A DNA stretch of 64,000 nt from Imbroritus primus (GCA_000272025.2 AKCV02000015.1:1-64000), one strand, 5' to 3'; positions 1 through 7,658 are shown, numbered from the stretch's first letter. The notes: a model not told the origin generated them from the sequence alone. Made by a program: numbers and translations.

Positions 1-291
1 AAAGCGCCCGCCTATGGTCGCGCGCTTGCTCTGCTCAAACGCGAAGGCCGGTGCCCGTCTGACGTTGAACACCGACAGATTAAGTACCGGAACAACGTGA
101 TTGAATGCGATCATGGCAAACTGAAACGGATAATCGGCGCCACGCTGGGATTTAAATCCATGAAGACGGCTTACGCCACCATCAAAGGTATTGAGGTGAT
201 GCGTGCACTACGCAAAGGCCAGGCCTCAGCATTTTATTATGGTGATCCCCTGGGCGAAATGCGCCTGGTAAGCAGAGTTTTTGAAATGTAA
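1..291 (+). CDS. tnpA: IS26 transposase, C-terminal part
   Basis: The open frame runs in from the left edge and ends at TAA 289-291. It encodes the last 96 residues of the DDE transposase of IS26. The segment begins KAPAYGRALALLKREGRCPS and ends in DPLGEMRLVSRVFEM, both diagnostic for IS26. It includes the final catalytic Glu region (NNVIECDHGKLK, with the DDE Glu expected just after the conserved NN). The catalytic N-terminal half is outside the window, so whether the full gene is intact is unknown. The same family is represented again by IS6100 at 5882-6761, so two IS6 elements bracket the integron. Confidence 0.95.
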   Translation, partial: KAPAYGRALALLKREGRCPSDVEHRQIKYRNNVIECDHGKLKRIIGATLGFKSMKTAYATIKGIEVMRALRKGQASAFYYGDPLGEMRLVSRVFEM

Positions 292-343
292 GGCCTTTGA
301 ATAAGACAAAAGGCTGCCTCATCGCTAACTTTGCAACAGTGCC
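1..343 (+). mobile_element. IS26 (IS6 family), right part only
   Basis: This is the 3' part of IS26, running in from the left edge of the window. It ends at the 14-bp terminal inverted repeat TTTGCAACAGTGCC at 330-343. Downstream sequence switches at once to intI1, so the insertion truncated that gene. No target duplication can be tested because the left end is outside the window. IS26 moves by replicative transposition and often assembles resistance regions. Confidence 0.95.
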
Positions 344-978
344 AGCGCAACGCCGCTGCGGCCCTCGGCCTGGTCCTTCAGCCACCATGCCCGTGCACGC
401 GACAGCTGCTCGCGCAGGCTGGGTGCCAAGCTCTCGGGTAACATCAAGGCCCGATCCTTGGAGCCCTTGCCCTCCCGCACGATGATCGTGCCGTGATCGA
501 AATCCAGATCCTTGACCCGCAGTTGCAAACCCTCACTGATCCGCATGCCCGTTCCATACAGAAGCTGGGCGAACAAACGATGCTCGCCTTCCAGAAAACC
601 GAGGATGCGAACCACTTCATCCGGGGTCAGCACCACCGGCAAGCGCCGCGACGGCCGAGGTCTTCCGATCTCCTGAAGCCAGGGCAGATCCGTGCACAGC
701 ACCTTGCCGTAGAAGAACAGCAAGGCCGCCAATGCCTGACGATGCGTGGAGACCGAAACCTTGCGCTCGTTCGCCAGCCAGGACAGAAATGCCTCGACTT
801 CGCTGCTGCCCAAGGTTGCCGGGTGACGCACACCGTGGAAACGGATGAAGGCACGAACCCAGTGGACATAAGCCTGTTCGGTTCGTAAACTGTAATGCAA
901 GTAGCGTATGCGCTCACGCAACTGGTCCAGAACCTTGACCGAACGCAGCGGTGGTAACGGCGCAGTGGCGGTTTTCAT
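344..978 (-). pseudogene. intI1: class 1 integron integrase, 3'-truncated by IS26
   Basis: IntI1 is the tyrosine recombinase that inserts and excises gene cassettes at attI1 and attC. The frame starts at ATG 976-978 ([20 protein letters not shown]) and matches IntI1 to about residue 211 (EGRSGVAL). It then runs into the IS26 end and stops after a few foreign residues. Full IntI1 is 337 residues. The fragment keeps the N-terminal SAM-like domain and the first catalytic Arg region (YGTGMRISE), but lacks the box-2 Arg and the catalytic Tyr, so it should be inactive. Residues 32 and 39 are Arg and His, the R32_H39 variant. The gene overlaps the cassette promoter Pc. Confidence 0.95.
863..891 (+). 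promoter_or_regulatory. integron cassette promoter Pc, PcH1 variant
   Basis: The -35 is TGGACA (863-868) and the -10 is TAAACT (886-891), with a 17-bp spacer, all inside intI1 on the opposite strand. This combination is the hybrid variant known as PcH1, of intermediate-to-low strength. The second promoter P2 is not functional here: its TTGTTA (982-987) and TACAGT (1002-1007) are only 14 bp apart because the GGG insertion is missing. Pc should transcribe cmlA and aadA2. Confidence 0.9.
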
Positions 979-1055
979 GGCTTGTTATGACTGTTTTTTT
1001 GTACAGTCTATGCCTCGGGCATCCAAGCAGCAAGCGCGTTACGCCGTGGGTCGAT

Positions 1056-1120
1056 GTTTGATGTTATGGAGCAGCAACGATGTTACGCAGCAGGGCAGTC
1101 GCCCTAAAACAAAGTTGGGC
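1056..1120 (+). other. attI1: attI1 recombination site
   Basis: The integron attachment site lies between intI1 and the first cassette. The core GTTGGGC is at 1114-1120, preceded by the typical CTAAAACAAA. Recombination by IntI1 would occur after the G of the core. The left limit is set from the known site length of about 65 bp and is approximate. Confidence 0.85.
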
Positions 1121-1192
1121 GCACAATAAGGCTCCTCGCAGAGTTGCTTGAAAGTTGTTACGATTCAAATTCAATCATGAGATAGTCGGCAG

Positions 1193-1222
1193 ATGAGCAT
1201 TTCCAAGAACGCAGACAAGTAA
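1193..1222 (+). CDS. cmlA leader peptide (translational attenuator)
   Basis: This nine-codon frame, MSISKNADK, ends at TAA 1220-1222 and lies about 100 nt upstream of cmlA, inside the cassette. Such a leader is established for cmlA of Tn1696: a chloramphenicol-stalled ribosome on the leader opens the downstream RNA structure and lets cmlA be translated. The peptide is too short to identify by homology alone. Its position, the following hairpin and the cmlA context support it. Confidence 0.75.
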   Translation: MSISKNADK

Positions 1223-1256
1223 GCCGCAGCAACCTTCATTTTTCGGTTGTTGCGGC
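1223..1256 (+). promoter_or_regulatory. attenuator hairpin of the cmlA leader
   Basis: GCCGCAGCAACC (1223-1234) pairs with GGTTGTTGCGGC (1245-1256) with one G-T pair and a 10-nt loop. It begins on the base after the leader stop codon, so a ribosome stalled near the end of the leader would cover its 5' arm. That fits drug-inducible control of cmlA. Confidence 0.7.
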
Positions 1257-1320
1257 GTTCTCAAGAATCCTTTTGCTCTACGGGAGCGCCGCCAAATCCT
1301 TTGTTCAAGGAGATGGTTTC

Positions 1321-2580
1321 GTGCGCTCAAAAAATTTTAGTTGGCGGTACTCCCTTGCCGCCACGGTGTTGTTGTTATCACCGTTCGATTTATTGGCATC
1401 ACTCGGCATGGACATGTACTTGCCGGCAGTGCCGTTTATGCCAAACGCGCTTGGTACGACAGCGAGCACAATTCAGCTTACGCTGACAACGTACTTGGTC
1501 ATGATTGGTGCCGGTCAGCTCTTGTTTGGACCGCTATCGGACCGACTGGGGCGCCGCCCCGTTCTACTGGGAGGTGGCCTCGCCTACGTTGTGGCGTCAA
1601 TGGGCCTCGCTCTTACGTCATCGGCTGAAGTCTTTCTGGGGCTTCGGATTCTTCAGGCTTGTGGTGCCTCGGCGTGCCTTGTTTCCACGTTTGCAACAGT
1701 ACGTGACATTTACGCAGGTCGCGAGGAAAGTAATGTCATTTACGGCATACTCGGATCCATGCTGGCCATGGTCCCGGCGGTAGGCCCATTGCTCGGAGCG
1801 CTCGTCGACATGTGGCTTGGGTGGCGGGCTATCTTTGCGTTTCTAGGTTTGGGCATGATCGCTGCATCTGCAGCAGCGTGGCGATTCTGGCCTGAAACCC
1901 GGGTGCAACGAGTTGCGGGCTTGCAATGGTCGCAGCTGCTACTCCCCGTTAAGTGCCTGAACTTCTGGTTGTACACGTTGTGTTACGCCGCTGGAATGGG
2001 TAGCTTCTTCGTCTTTTTCTCCATTGCGCCCGGACTAATGATGGGCAGGCAAGGTGTGTCTCAGCTTGGCTTCAGCCTGCTGTTCGCCACAGTGGCAATT
2101 GCCATGGTGTTTACAGCTCGTTTTATGGGGCGTGTAATACCCAAGTGGGGCAGCCCAAGCGTCTTGCGAATGGGAATGGGATGCCTGATAGCTGGAGCAG
2201 TATTGCTTGCCATCACCGAAATATGGGCTTCGCAGTCCGTGTTAGGCTTTATTTCTCCAATGTGGCTAGTGGGTATTGGTGTCGCCACAGCGGTATCTGT
2301 GGCGCCCAATGGCGCTCTTCGAGGATTCGACCATGTTGCTGGAACGGTCACGGCAGTCTACTTCTGCTTGGGCGGTGTACTGCTAGGAAGCATCGGAACG
2401 TTGATCATTTCGCTGTTGCCGCGCAACACGGCTTGGCCGGTTGTCGTGTACTGTTTGACCCTTGCAACAGTCGTGCTCGGTCTGTCTTGTGTTTCCCGAG
2501 CGGAGGGCTCTCGCGGCCAGGGGGAGCATGATGTGGTCGCGCTACAAAGTGCGGAAAGTACGTCAAATCCCAATCGTTGA
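1321..2580 (+). CDS. cmlA: CmlA chloramphenicol exporter (MFS, DHA1 family)
   Basis: This inner-membrane drug/H+ antiporter exports chloramphenicol (not florfenicol). The product is 419 residues from a GTG start at 1321, the length of the CmlA1/5/6 group, and begins VRSKNFSWRYSLAATV. The start is set by the Shine-Dalgarno AAGGAG at 1307-1312 and by family length; the in-frame ATG at 1273 would add 16 foreign residues. Twelve hydrophobic spans are evident, with the MFS motif A region (GPLSDRLGRRPVLL) between spans 2 and 3. It is the first gene cassette, carried with its own leader and probably its own weak promoter in addition to Pc. The exact allele number cannot be fixed without alignment. 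Confidence 0.95.
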   Translation: MRSKNFSWRYSLAATVLLLSPFDLLASLGMDMYLPAVPFMPNALGTTASTIQLTLTTYLVMIGAGQLLFGPLSDRLGRRPVLLGGGLAYVVASMGLALTSSAEVFLGLRILQACGASACLVSTFATVRDIYAGREESNVIYGILGSMLAMVPAVGPLLGALVDMWLGWRAIFAFLGLGMIAASAAAWRFWPETRVQRVAGLQWSQLLLPVKCLNFWLYTLCYAAGMGSFFVFFSIAPGLMMGRQGVSQLGFSLLFATVAIAMVFTARFMGRVIPKWGSPSVLRMGMGCLIAGAVLLAITEIWASQSVLGFISPMWLVGIGVATAVSVAPNGALRGFDHVAGTVTAVYFCLGGVLLGSIGTLIISLLPRNTAWPVVVYCLTLATVVLGLSCVSRAEGSRGQGEHDVVALQSAESTSNPNR

Positions 2581-2599
2581 GAGAATGTGGCAAGCTATC

Positions 2600-2669
2600 G
2601 CCCAACAAATCGCTGCAGCCGACCCAAAACCGCTACGCGGTTTCGGTCGGCTGAGCTCAGGCGTTAGAC
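2600..2669 (+). other. attC: attC site of the cmlA cassette
   Basis: The imperfect inverted repeat runs from the inverse core GCCCAAC (2600-2606) to the core GTTAGAC (2663-2669), with internal complementary arms around a loop (GACCCAAAACC and GGTTTCGGTC). It is about 70 bp. It marks the junction between the cmlA and aadA2 cassettes. Confidence 0.88.
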
Positions 2670-2672
2670 ATC

Positions 2673-3464
2673 ATGAGGGTAGCGGTGACCATCGAAATTT
2701 CGAACCAACTATCAGAGGTGCTAAGCGTCATTGAGCGCCATCTGGAATCAACGTTGCTGGCCGTGCATTTGTACGGCTCCGCAGTGGATGGCGGCCTGAA
2801 GCCATACAGCGATATTGATTTGTTGGTTACTGTGGCCGTAAAGCTTGATGAAACGACGCGGCGAGCATTGCTCAATGACCTTATGGAGGCTTCGGCTTTC
2901 CCTGGCGAGAGCGAGACGCTCCGCGCTATAGAAGTCACCCTTGTCGTGCATGACGACATCATCCCGTGGCGTTATCCGGCTAAGCGCGAGCTGCAATTTG
3001 GAGAATGGCAGCGCAATGACATTCTTGCGGGTATCTTCGAGCCAGCCATGATCGACATTGATCTAGCTATCCTGCTTACAAAAGCAAGAGAACATAGCGT
3101 TGCCTTGGTAGGTCCGGCAGCGGAGGAATTCTTTGACCCGGTTCCTGAACAGGATCTATTCGAGGCGCTGAGGGAAACCTTGAAGCTATGGAACTCGCAG
3201 CCCGACTGGGCCGGCGATGAGCGAAATGTAGTGCTTACGTTGTCCCGCATTTGGTACAGCGCAATAACCGGCAAAATCGCGCCGAAGGATGTCGCTGCCG
3301 ACTGGGCAATAAAACGCCTACCTGCCCAGTATCAGCCCGTCTTACTTGAAGCTAAGCAAGCTTATCTGGGACAAAAAGAAGATCACTTGGCCTCACGCGC
3401 AGATCACTTGGAAGAATTTATTCGCTTTGTGAAAGGCGAGATCATCAAGTCAGTTGGTAAATGA
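2673..3464 (+). CDS. aadA2: aminoglycoside nucleotidyltransferase ANT(3'')-Ia, AadA2
   Basis: This cytosolic enzyme adenylylates streptomycin (3'') and spectinomycin (9). The product is 263 residues from ATG 2673; some annotations start at GTG 2685 (259 residues, VTIEISNQLSEV). The nucleotidyltransferase motif GSAVDGGLKPYSDIDLL is at residues 35-51, with metal-binding Asp47 and Asp49. The residues ISNQLSEVLSVIERHLES, SDIDLLVTVAVKL and IKSVGK distinguish AadA2 from AadA1. It is the second cassette, 3 bp after the cmlA attC core, and should be expressed from Pc. Nothing suggests damage. Confidence 0.95.
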   Translation: MRVAVTIEISNQLSEVLSVIERHLESTLLAVHLYGSAVDGGLKPYSDIDLLVTVAVKLDETTRRALLNDLMEASAFPGESETLRAIEVTLVVHDDIIPWRYPAKRELQFGEWQRNDILAGIFEPAMIDIDLAILLTKAREHSVALVGPAAEEFFDPVPEQDLFEALRETLKLWNSQPDWAGDERNVVLTLSRIWYSAITGKIAPKDVAADWAIKRLPAQYQPVLLEAKQAYLGQKEDHLASRADHLEEFIRFVKGEIIKSVGK

Positions 3465-3465
3465 T

Positions 3466-3525
3466 GTCTAACAATTCGTTCAAGCCGACCGCGCTACGCG
3501 CGGCGGCTTAACTCCGGCGTTAGAT
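3466..3525 (+). other. attC: attC site of the aadA2 cassette
   Basis: This is the 60-bp element of the aadA type. It runs from GTCTAAC (3466-3472) to the core GTTAGAT (3519-3525), with arms CAAGCCGACC and GGCGGCTTAA around a GC-rich palindrome. It joins the last cassette to the 3' conserved segment. Confidence 0.9.
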
Positions 3526-3627
3526 GCACTAAGCACATAATTGCTCACAGCCAAACTATCAGGTCAAGTCTGCTTTTATTATTTTTAAGCGTGCATAATA
3601 AGCCCTACACAAATTGGGAGATATATC

Positions 3628-3975
3628 ATGAAAGGCTGGCTTTTTCTTGTTATCGCAATAGTTGGCGAAGTAATCGCAACATCCGCATTAAAATCTAGCG
3701 AGGGCTTTACTAAGCTTGCCCCTTCCGCCGTTGTCATAATCGGTTATGGCATCGCATTTTATTTTCTTTCTCTGGTTCTGAAATCCATCCCTGTCGGTGT
3801 TGCTTATGCAGTCTGGTCGGGACTCGGCGTCGTCATAATTACAGCCATTGCCTGGTTGCTTCATGGGCAAAAGCTTGATGCGTGGGGCTTTGTAGGTATG
3901 GGGCTCATAATTGCTGCCTTTTTGCTCGCCCGATCCCCATCGTGGAAGTCGCTGCGGAGGCCGACGCCATGGTGA
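3628..3975 (+). CDS. qacEdelta1: QacEdelta1, truncated SMR multidrug/quaternary ammonium exporter
   Basis: This small multidrug resistance protein of the inner membrane confers weak export of quaternary ammonium compounds. It is 115 residues. The first 90 or so match QacE, with four hydrophobic spans and the SMR Glu14 in span 1 (AIVGEVIAT). The C-terminus ([15 protein letters not shown]) is the foreign tail that defines the delta1 form in 3'-CS. A ribosome-binding site GGGAG (3618-3622) precedes ATG 3628. The last 7 nt overlap sul1. It marks the start of the 3' conserved segment. Confidence 0.95.
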   Translation: MKGWLFLVIAIVGEVIATSALKSSEGFTKLAPSAVVIIGYGIAFYFLSLVLKSIPVGVAYAVWSGLGVVIITAIAWLLHGQKLDAWGFVGMGLIIAAFLLARSPSWKSLRRPTPW

Positions 3976-4808
3976 CGGTGTTCGGCATTCTGAATCTCAC
4001 CGAGGACTCCTTCTTCGATGAGAGCCGGCGGCTAGACCCCGCCGGCGCTGTCACCGCGGCGATCGAAATGCTGCGAGTCGGATCAGACGTCGTGGATGTC
4101 GGACCGGCCGCCAGCCATCCGGACGCGAGGCCTGTATCGCCGGCCGATGAGATCAGACGTATTGCGCCGCTCTTAGACGCCCTGTCCGATCAGATGCACC
4201 GTGTTTCAATCGACAGCTTCCAACCGGAAACCCAGCGCTATGCGCTCAAGCGCGGCGTGGGCTACCTGAACGATATCCAAGGATTTCCTGACCCTGCGCT
4301 CTATCCCGATATTGCTGAGGCGGACTGCAGGCTGGTGGTTATGCACTCAGCGCAGCGGGATGGCATCGCCACCCGCACCGGTCACCTTCGACCCGAAGAC
4401 GCGCTCGACGAGATTGTGCGGTTCTTCGAGGCGCGGGTTTCCGCCTTGCGACGGAGCGGGGTCGCTGCCGACCGGCTCATCCTCGATCCGGGGATGGGAT
4501 TTTTCTTGAGCCCCGCACCGGAAACATCGCTGCACGTGCTGTCGAACCTTCAAAAGCTGAAGTCGGCGTTGGGGCTTCCGCTATTGGTCTCGGTGTCGCG
4601 GAAATCCTTCTTGGGCGCCACCGTTGGCCTTCCTGTAAAGGATCTGGGTCCAGCGAGCCTTGCGGCGGAACTTCACGCGATCGGCAATGGCGCTGACTAC
4701 GTCCGCACCCACGCGCCTGGAGATCTGCGAAGCGCAATCACCTTCTCGGAAACCCTCGCGAAATTTCGCAGTCGCGACGCCAGAGACCGAGGGTTAGATC
4801 ATGCCTAG
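3969..4808 (+). CDS. sul1: sulfonamide-insensitive dihydropteroate synthase Sul1
   Basis: This cytosolic enzyme condenses p-aminobenzoate with dihydropterin pyrophosphate in folate synthesis. The Sul1 form discriminates against sulfonamides, so it gives resistance by bypassing the host FolP. The product is 279 residues from ATG 3969, the family length. It shows the DHPS signature near the N-terminus ([15 protein letters not shown]) and the second one ([17 protein letters not shown]). The start overlaps the end of qacEdelta1 in another frame, as in all 3'-CS copies. It is transcribed with qacEdelta1. Confidence 0.97.
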   Translation: MVTVFGILNLTEDSFFDESRRLDPAGAVTAAIEMLRVGSDVVDVGPAASHPDARPVSPADEIRRIAPLLDALSDQMHRVSIDSFQPETQRYALKRGVGYLNDIQGFPDPALYPDIAEADCRLVVMHSAQRDGIATRTGHLRPEDALDEIVRFFEARVSALRRSGVAADRLILDPGMGFFLSPAPETSLHVLSNLQKLKSALGLPLLVSVSRKSFLGATVGLPVKDLGPASLAAELHAIGNGADYVRTHAPGDLRSAITFSETLAKFRSRDARDRGLDHA

Positions 4809-4935
4809 CATTCACCTTCCGGCCGCCCGCTAGCGGACCCTGGTCAGGTTCCGCGAAGGTGGGCGCAGACATGCTGGGCTCGTCAGGATCAAACTGCACT
4901 ATGAGGCGGCGGTTCATACCGCGCCAGGGGAGCGA

Positions 4936-5436
4936 ATGGACAGCGAGGAGCCTCCGAACGTTCGGGTCGCCTGCTCGGGTGATATCGACGAGGTTGTGCG
5001 GCTGATGCACGACGCTGCGGCGTGGATGTCCGCCAAGGGAACGCCCGCCTGGGACGTCGCGCGGATCGACCGGACATTCGCGGAGACCTTCGTCCTGAGA
5101 TCCGAGCTCCTAGTCGCGAGTTGCAGCGACGGCATCGTCGGCTGTTGCACCTTGTCGGCCGAGGATCCCGAGTTCTGGCCCGACGCCCTCAAGGGGGAGG
5201 CCGCATATCTGCACAAGCTCGCGGTGCGACGGACACATGCGGGCCGGGGTGTCAGCTCCGCGCTGATCGAGGCTTGCCGCCATGCCGCGCGAACGCAGGG
5301 GTGCGCCAAGCTGCGGCTCGACTGCCACCCGAACCTGCGTGGCCTATACGAGCGGCTCGGATTCACCCACGTCGACACTTTCAATCCCGGCTGGGATCCA
5401 ACCTTCATCGCAGAACGCCTAGAACTCGAAATCTAA
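4936..5436 (+). CDS. orf5: GNAT-family acetyltransferase, 3'-CS orf5
   Basis: This is the conserved 166-residue product of the class 1 integron 3'-CS, starting MDSEEPPNVRVACSGDIDEV. The GNAT acetyl-CoA-binding pattern is visible in the second half (VRRTHAGRGVSSALIEAC followed by CHPNLRGLYERLGF). The substrate is unknown, and no resistance phenotype is firmly assigned. It lies 127 bp after sul1, the usual spacing. The gene appears intact. Confidence 0.9.
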   Translation: MDSEEPPNVRVACSGDIDEVVRLMHDAAAWMSAKGTPAWDVARIDRTFAETFVLRSELLVASCSDGIVGCCTLSAEDPEFWPDALKGEAAYLHKLAVRRTHAGRGVSSALIEACRHAARTQGCAKLRLDCHPNLRGLYERLGFTHVDTFNPGWDPTFIAERLELEI

Positions 5437-5459
5437 CGTCCGTTCGGGCATCGAGGTCC

Positions 5460-5747
5460 ATGTCGGGGTGGGACGGGCCCGTGGCTTCAAGATCACTTGC
5501 AGTCCGACCGCGATGTCTTGGTTGCGCGAGAGGTTGTCGATATCCTCCACTTCCATCATCAACCCTGGATAATGCCGCCGCCGTCATCGCCGCCGACGCC
5601 CGTGCCGGGCTTTTCGGGCCTGTCAGGCTTGCTCGGCCTTCAGCCTGCCTGGGCGAGATCTCCGGCGGACGGATTAACGGCGGAGCTTCGCCGCCTTTCG
5701 TGCGTGTGAAGGCCGAAGATAGTTCTCTCAAAAACATCCGTTTATGA
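5460..5747 (+). CDS. 3'-CS orf6-region reading frame (uncertain)
   Basis: The rest of the 3'-CS after orf5 (5437-5758) holds only short overlapping frames. The longest on the plus strand starts at ATG 5460 (95 codons, MSGWDGPVASRSLAV). This zone is usually labelled orf6 in integrons, but no domain is recognisable and the frame is rich in Pro, Arg and Ala, as expected of unconstrained GC-rich DNA. A second frame at 5497-5709 is equally plausible. I list it only to describe the stretch, and a functional protein is unlikely. Confidence 0.25.
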   Translation: MSGWDGPVASRSLAVRPRCLGCARGCRYPPLPSSTLDNAAAVIAADARAGLFGPVRLARPSACLGEISGGRINGGASPPFVRVKAEDSSLKNIRL

Positions 5748-5758
5748 GAGATACCAAA

Positions 5759-5881
5759 TGTCATTTTCAGAAGACGACTGCACCAGTTGATTGGGCGTAA
5801 TGGCTGTTGTGCAGCCAGCTCCTGACAGTTCAATATCAGAAGTGATCTGCACCAATCTCGACTATGCTCAATACTCGTGTG
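5759..5881 (-). repeat. 123-bp fragment of the Tn402/integron tni end (IRt)
   Basis: The fragment starts with the transposon terminal repeat TGTCATTTTCAGAAGACG at 5759 and contains further TniB-type repeats (CAGAAGTGATCTGCACC near 5838). It stops exactly at the IS6100 terminus. The length and position match the 123-bp IRt fragment known from In4, where a 152-bp fragment follows IS6100 on the other side. That second fragment is missing here. Confidence 0.88.
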
Positions 5882-6761
5882 GGCTCTGTTGCAAAAATCG
5901 TGAAGCTTGAGCATGCTTGGCGGAGATTGGACGGACGGAACGATGACGGATTTCAAGTGGCGCCATTTCCAGGGTGATGTGATCCTGTGGGCGGTGCGCT
6001 GGTATTGTCGCTATCCGATCAGCTATCGCGACCTTGAGGAAATGCTGGCGGAACGCGGCATTTCGGTCGACCATACGACGATCTATCGCTGGGTCCAGTG
6101 CTACGCCCCGGAGATGGAGAAGCGGCTGCGCTGGTTCTGGCGGCGTGGCTTTGATCCGAGCTGGCGCCTGGATGAAACCTACGTCAAGGTGCGGGGCAAG
6201 TGGACCTACCTGTACCGGGCAGTCGACAAGCGGGGCGACACGATCGATTTCTACCTGTCGCCGACCCGCAGCGCCAAGGCAGCGAAGCGGTTCCTGGGCA
6301 AGGCCCTGCGAGGCCTGAAGCACTGGGAAAAGCCTGCCACGCTCAATACCGACAAAGCGCCGAGCTATGGTGCAGCGATCACCGAATTGAAGCGCGAAGG
6401 AAAGCTGGACCGGGAGACGGCCCACCGGCAGGTGAAGTATCTCAATAACGTGATCGAGGCCGATCACGGAAAGCTCAAGATACTGATCAAGCCGGTGCGC
6501 GGTTTCAAATCGATCCCCACGGCCTATGCCACGATCAAGGGATTCGAAGTCATGCGAGCCCTGCGCAAAGGACAGGCTCGCCCCTGGTGCCTGCAGCCCG
6601 GCATCAGGGGCGAGGTGCGCCTTGTGGAGAGAGCTTTTGGCATTGGGCCCTCGGCGCTGACGGAGGCCATGGGCATGCTCAACCACCATTTCGCAGCAGC
6701 CGCCTGATCGGCGCAGAGCGACAGCCTACCTCTGACTGCCGCCAATCTTTGCAACAGAGCC
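5882..6761 (+). mobile_element. IS6100 (IS6 family), complete
   Basis: The element is 880 bp with perfect 14-bp inverted ends, GGCTCTGTTGCAAA (5882-5895) and TTTGCAACAGAGCC (6748-6761). The flanks GACTCGTGTG-type (left) and ACTCAAGG (right) share no 8-bp duplication. The right flank is therefore not the original target partner and was probably reached by a deletion or recombination event. Confidence 0.97.
5943..6707 (+). CDS. tnpA: IS6100 transposase
   Basis: This DDE transposase of the IS6 family acts by replicative cointegrate formation. The product is 254 residues from ATG 5943 (MTDFKWRHFQGDVILWAVRW). A longer in-frame start at 5907 adds twelve residues and is often annotated. The N-terminal HTH (LEEMLAERGISVDHTTIYRW) and the catalytic core are present: first Asp in LDETYVKVRGKW, second in LNTDKAPSY, and Glu in VIEADHGKLK with its Lys. 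The frame is uninterrupted, so the element should be active and able to drive adjacent deletions, as the truncated helicase next door suggests. Confidence 0.96.
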   Translation: MTDFKWRHFQGDVILWAVRWYCRYPISYRDLEEMLAERGISVDHTTIYRWVQCYAPEMEKRLRWFWRRGFDPSWRLDETYVKVRGKWTYLYRAVDKRGDTIDFYLSPTRSAKAAKRFLGKALRGLKHWEKPATLNTDKAPSYGAAITELKREGKLDRETAHRQVKYLNNVIEADHGKLKILIKPVRGFKSIPTAYATIKGFEVMRALRKGQARPWCLQPGIRGEVRLVERAFGIGPSALTEAMGMLNHHFAAAA

Positions 6762-7658
6762 ACTCAAGGCATTGAGAACTGGTCTCTGGCGATTCTTGTT
6801 CCGACCAAGAAATTGACGCGCCTGGTGTCTGACGCTTTGCGTCACCCTCCGGCCGGGATGACGGAGGTGTTTCACACGGCAACCATCGAGATGGAGGCCG
6901 CGATCCTTGGAGCTGAAGTCATTGGCCTTTTGATGCAACCTTCCGGAGATAGTCGTCACTTCGCGCAGTTCATTGACCTATTGTGCAACTACTTCCAAGG
7001 CAAAGATGGGAGTGAGCCGACGCAAGGGGCGTTGAAGGAGGCTGCGAGCATCCGGGGCGCTTATGAAGAGTTGTTGGCAAGCCGTGCTAATGGCAAAGCC
7101 ATCCGCAGGAACAGTATCCTCGTCAACGTGTTGACGGTATACGATCAGGTTCGCGCCCTTGTCTTGACGGGCGATCCAGACAAGGATTGGCGCGCTGTGC
7201 GGCGCGTTCTGGAAGATGGTGCATGCAAACGCCTGAAAGAGATCGCGGAGGAGGTTCGAAACATCCGCCTACTGGACCGAGGTACTCAACTTCGCCAACA
7301 ACTTTCTCAGGATTGGCGAGACAACGGATATCGCAATGCGCTGGCGATCATTCGACAAGCCTTCGTCCAAGAGCACTTTTCTACGAGCGCTAAGCCCGAA
7401 TCCGGCGTTGTCGTGATGAACATGCACAAAGCGAAGGGGAAACAGTTCGACGAGGTAATCATTTTTGAAGGTTGGCCGAAGCGGGCAAAAGGGAAGATCG
7501 TCGCAAACACAGACCGCATTGTGCGCTTCAACTCCAGAGATCAAATCAATGACCAAGCACGACAGAACTTTCGGGTCAGTGTCACGAGAGGGAGGCGGCA
7601 GACGACGATCTTGACGCCTAAAGGCGATCCTTGCGTGTTGCTCGTTGGTGAGGCGTGA
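6762..7658 (+). pseudogene. UvrD/Rep-like superfamily 1 helicase, 5'-truncated by IS6100
   Basis: The frame is open from the very first base after IS6100 and ends at TGA 7656-7658, giving 298 residues. It carries the C-terminal helicase motifs of SF1: VVVMNMHKAKGKQFDEVIIF (motif V-like) and NFRVSVTRGRRQTTIL (motif VI, with its Arg). The Walker A and B half is missing, so the product cannot be an active helicase. Base composition is less GC-rich than the transfer genes that follow, which points to cargo DNA. Stand-alone UvrD-like helicases in ICE hotspots are often partners in phage-defence systems such as Gabija (GajB). No partner gene remains, so that role is a guess. Confidence 0.8.

Larger units (their letters stand above)
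344..5881 (+). mobile_element. class 1 integron, In4-type, truncated at the 5' end
   Basis: The order is truncated intI1, Pc, attI1, cmlA cassette, aadA2 cassette, a 3' conserved segment with qacEdelta1-sul1-orf5, and a 123-bp fragment of the tni/IRt end, followed directly by IS6100. Counting from the last cassette boundary (3519/3520) to the IRt fragment gives 2,239 bp of 3'-CS, which is the length I recall for In4 of Tn1696. The IRi end and the 3' third of intI1 are lost to IS26. The second (152-bp) IRt fragment expected beyond IS6100 is absent. Base composition is lower in GC than the ICE backbone. Confidence 0.93.

Noticed and set aside
982..1007. Second integron promoter P2
   Set aside because: The TTGTTA and TACAGT elements are only 14 bp apart. 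The GGG insertion that makes P2 active is absent.
6755..6920. 152-bp IRt fragment expected on the far side of IS6100 in In4
   Set aside because: The sequence after 6761 has no TGTCATTTTCAGAAGACG end and reads as a helicase gene in frame.
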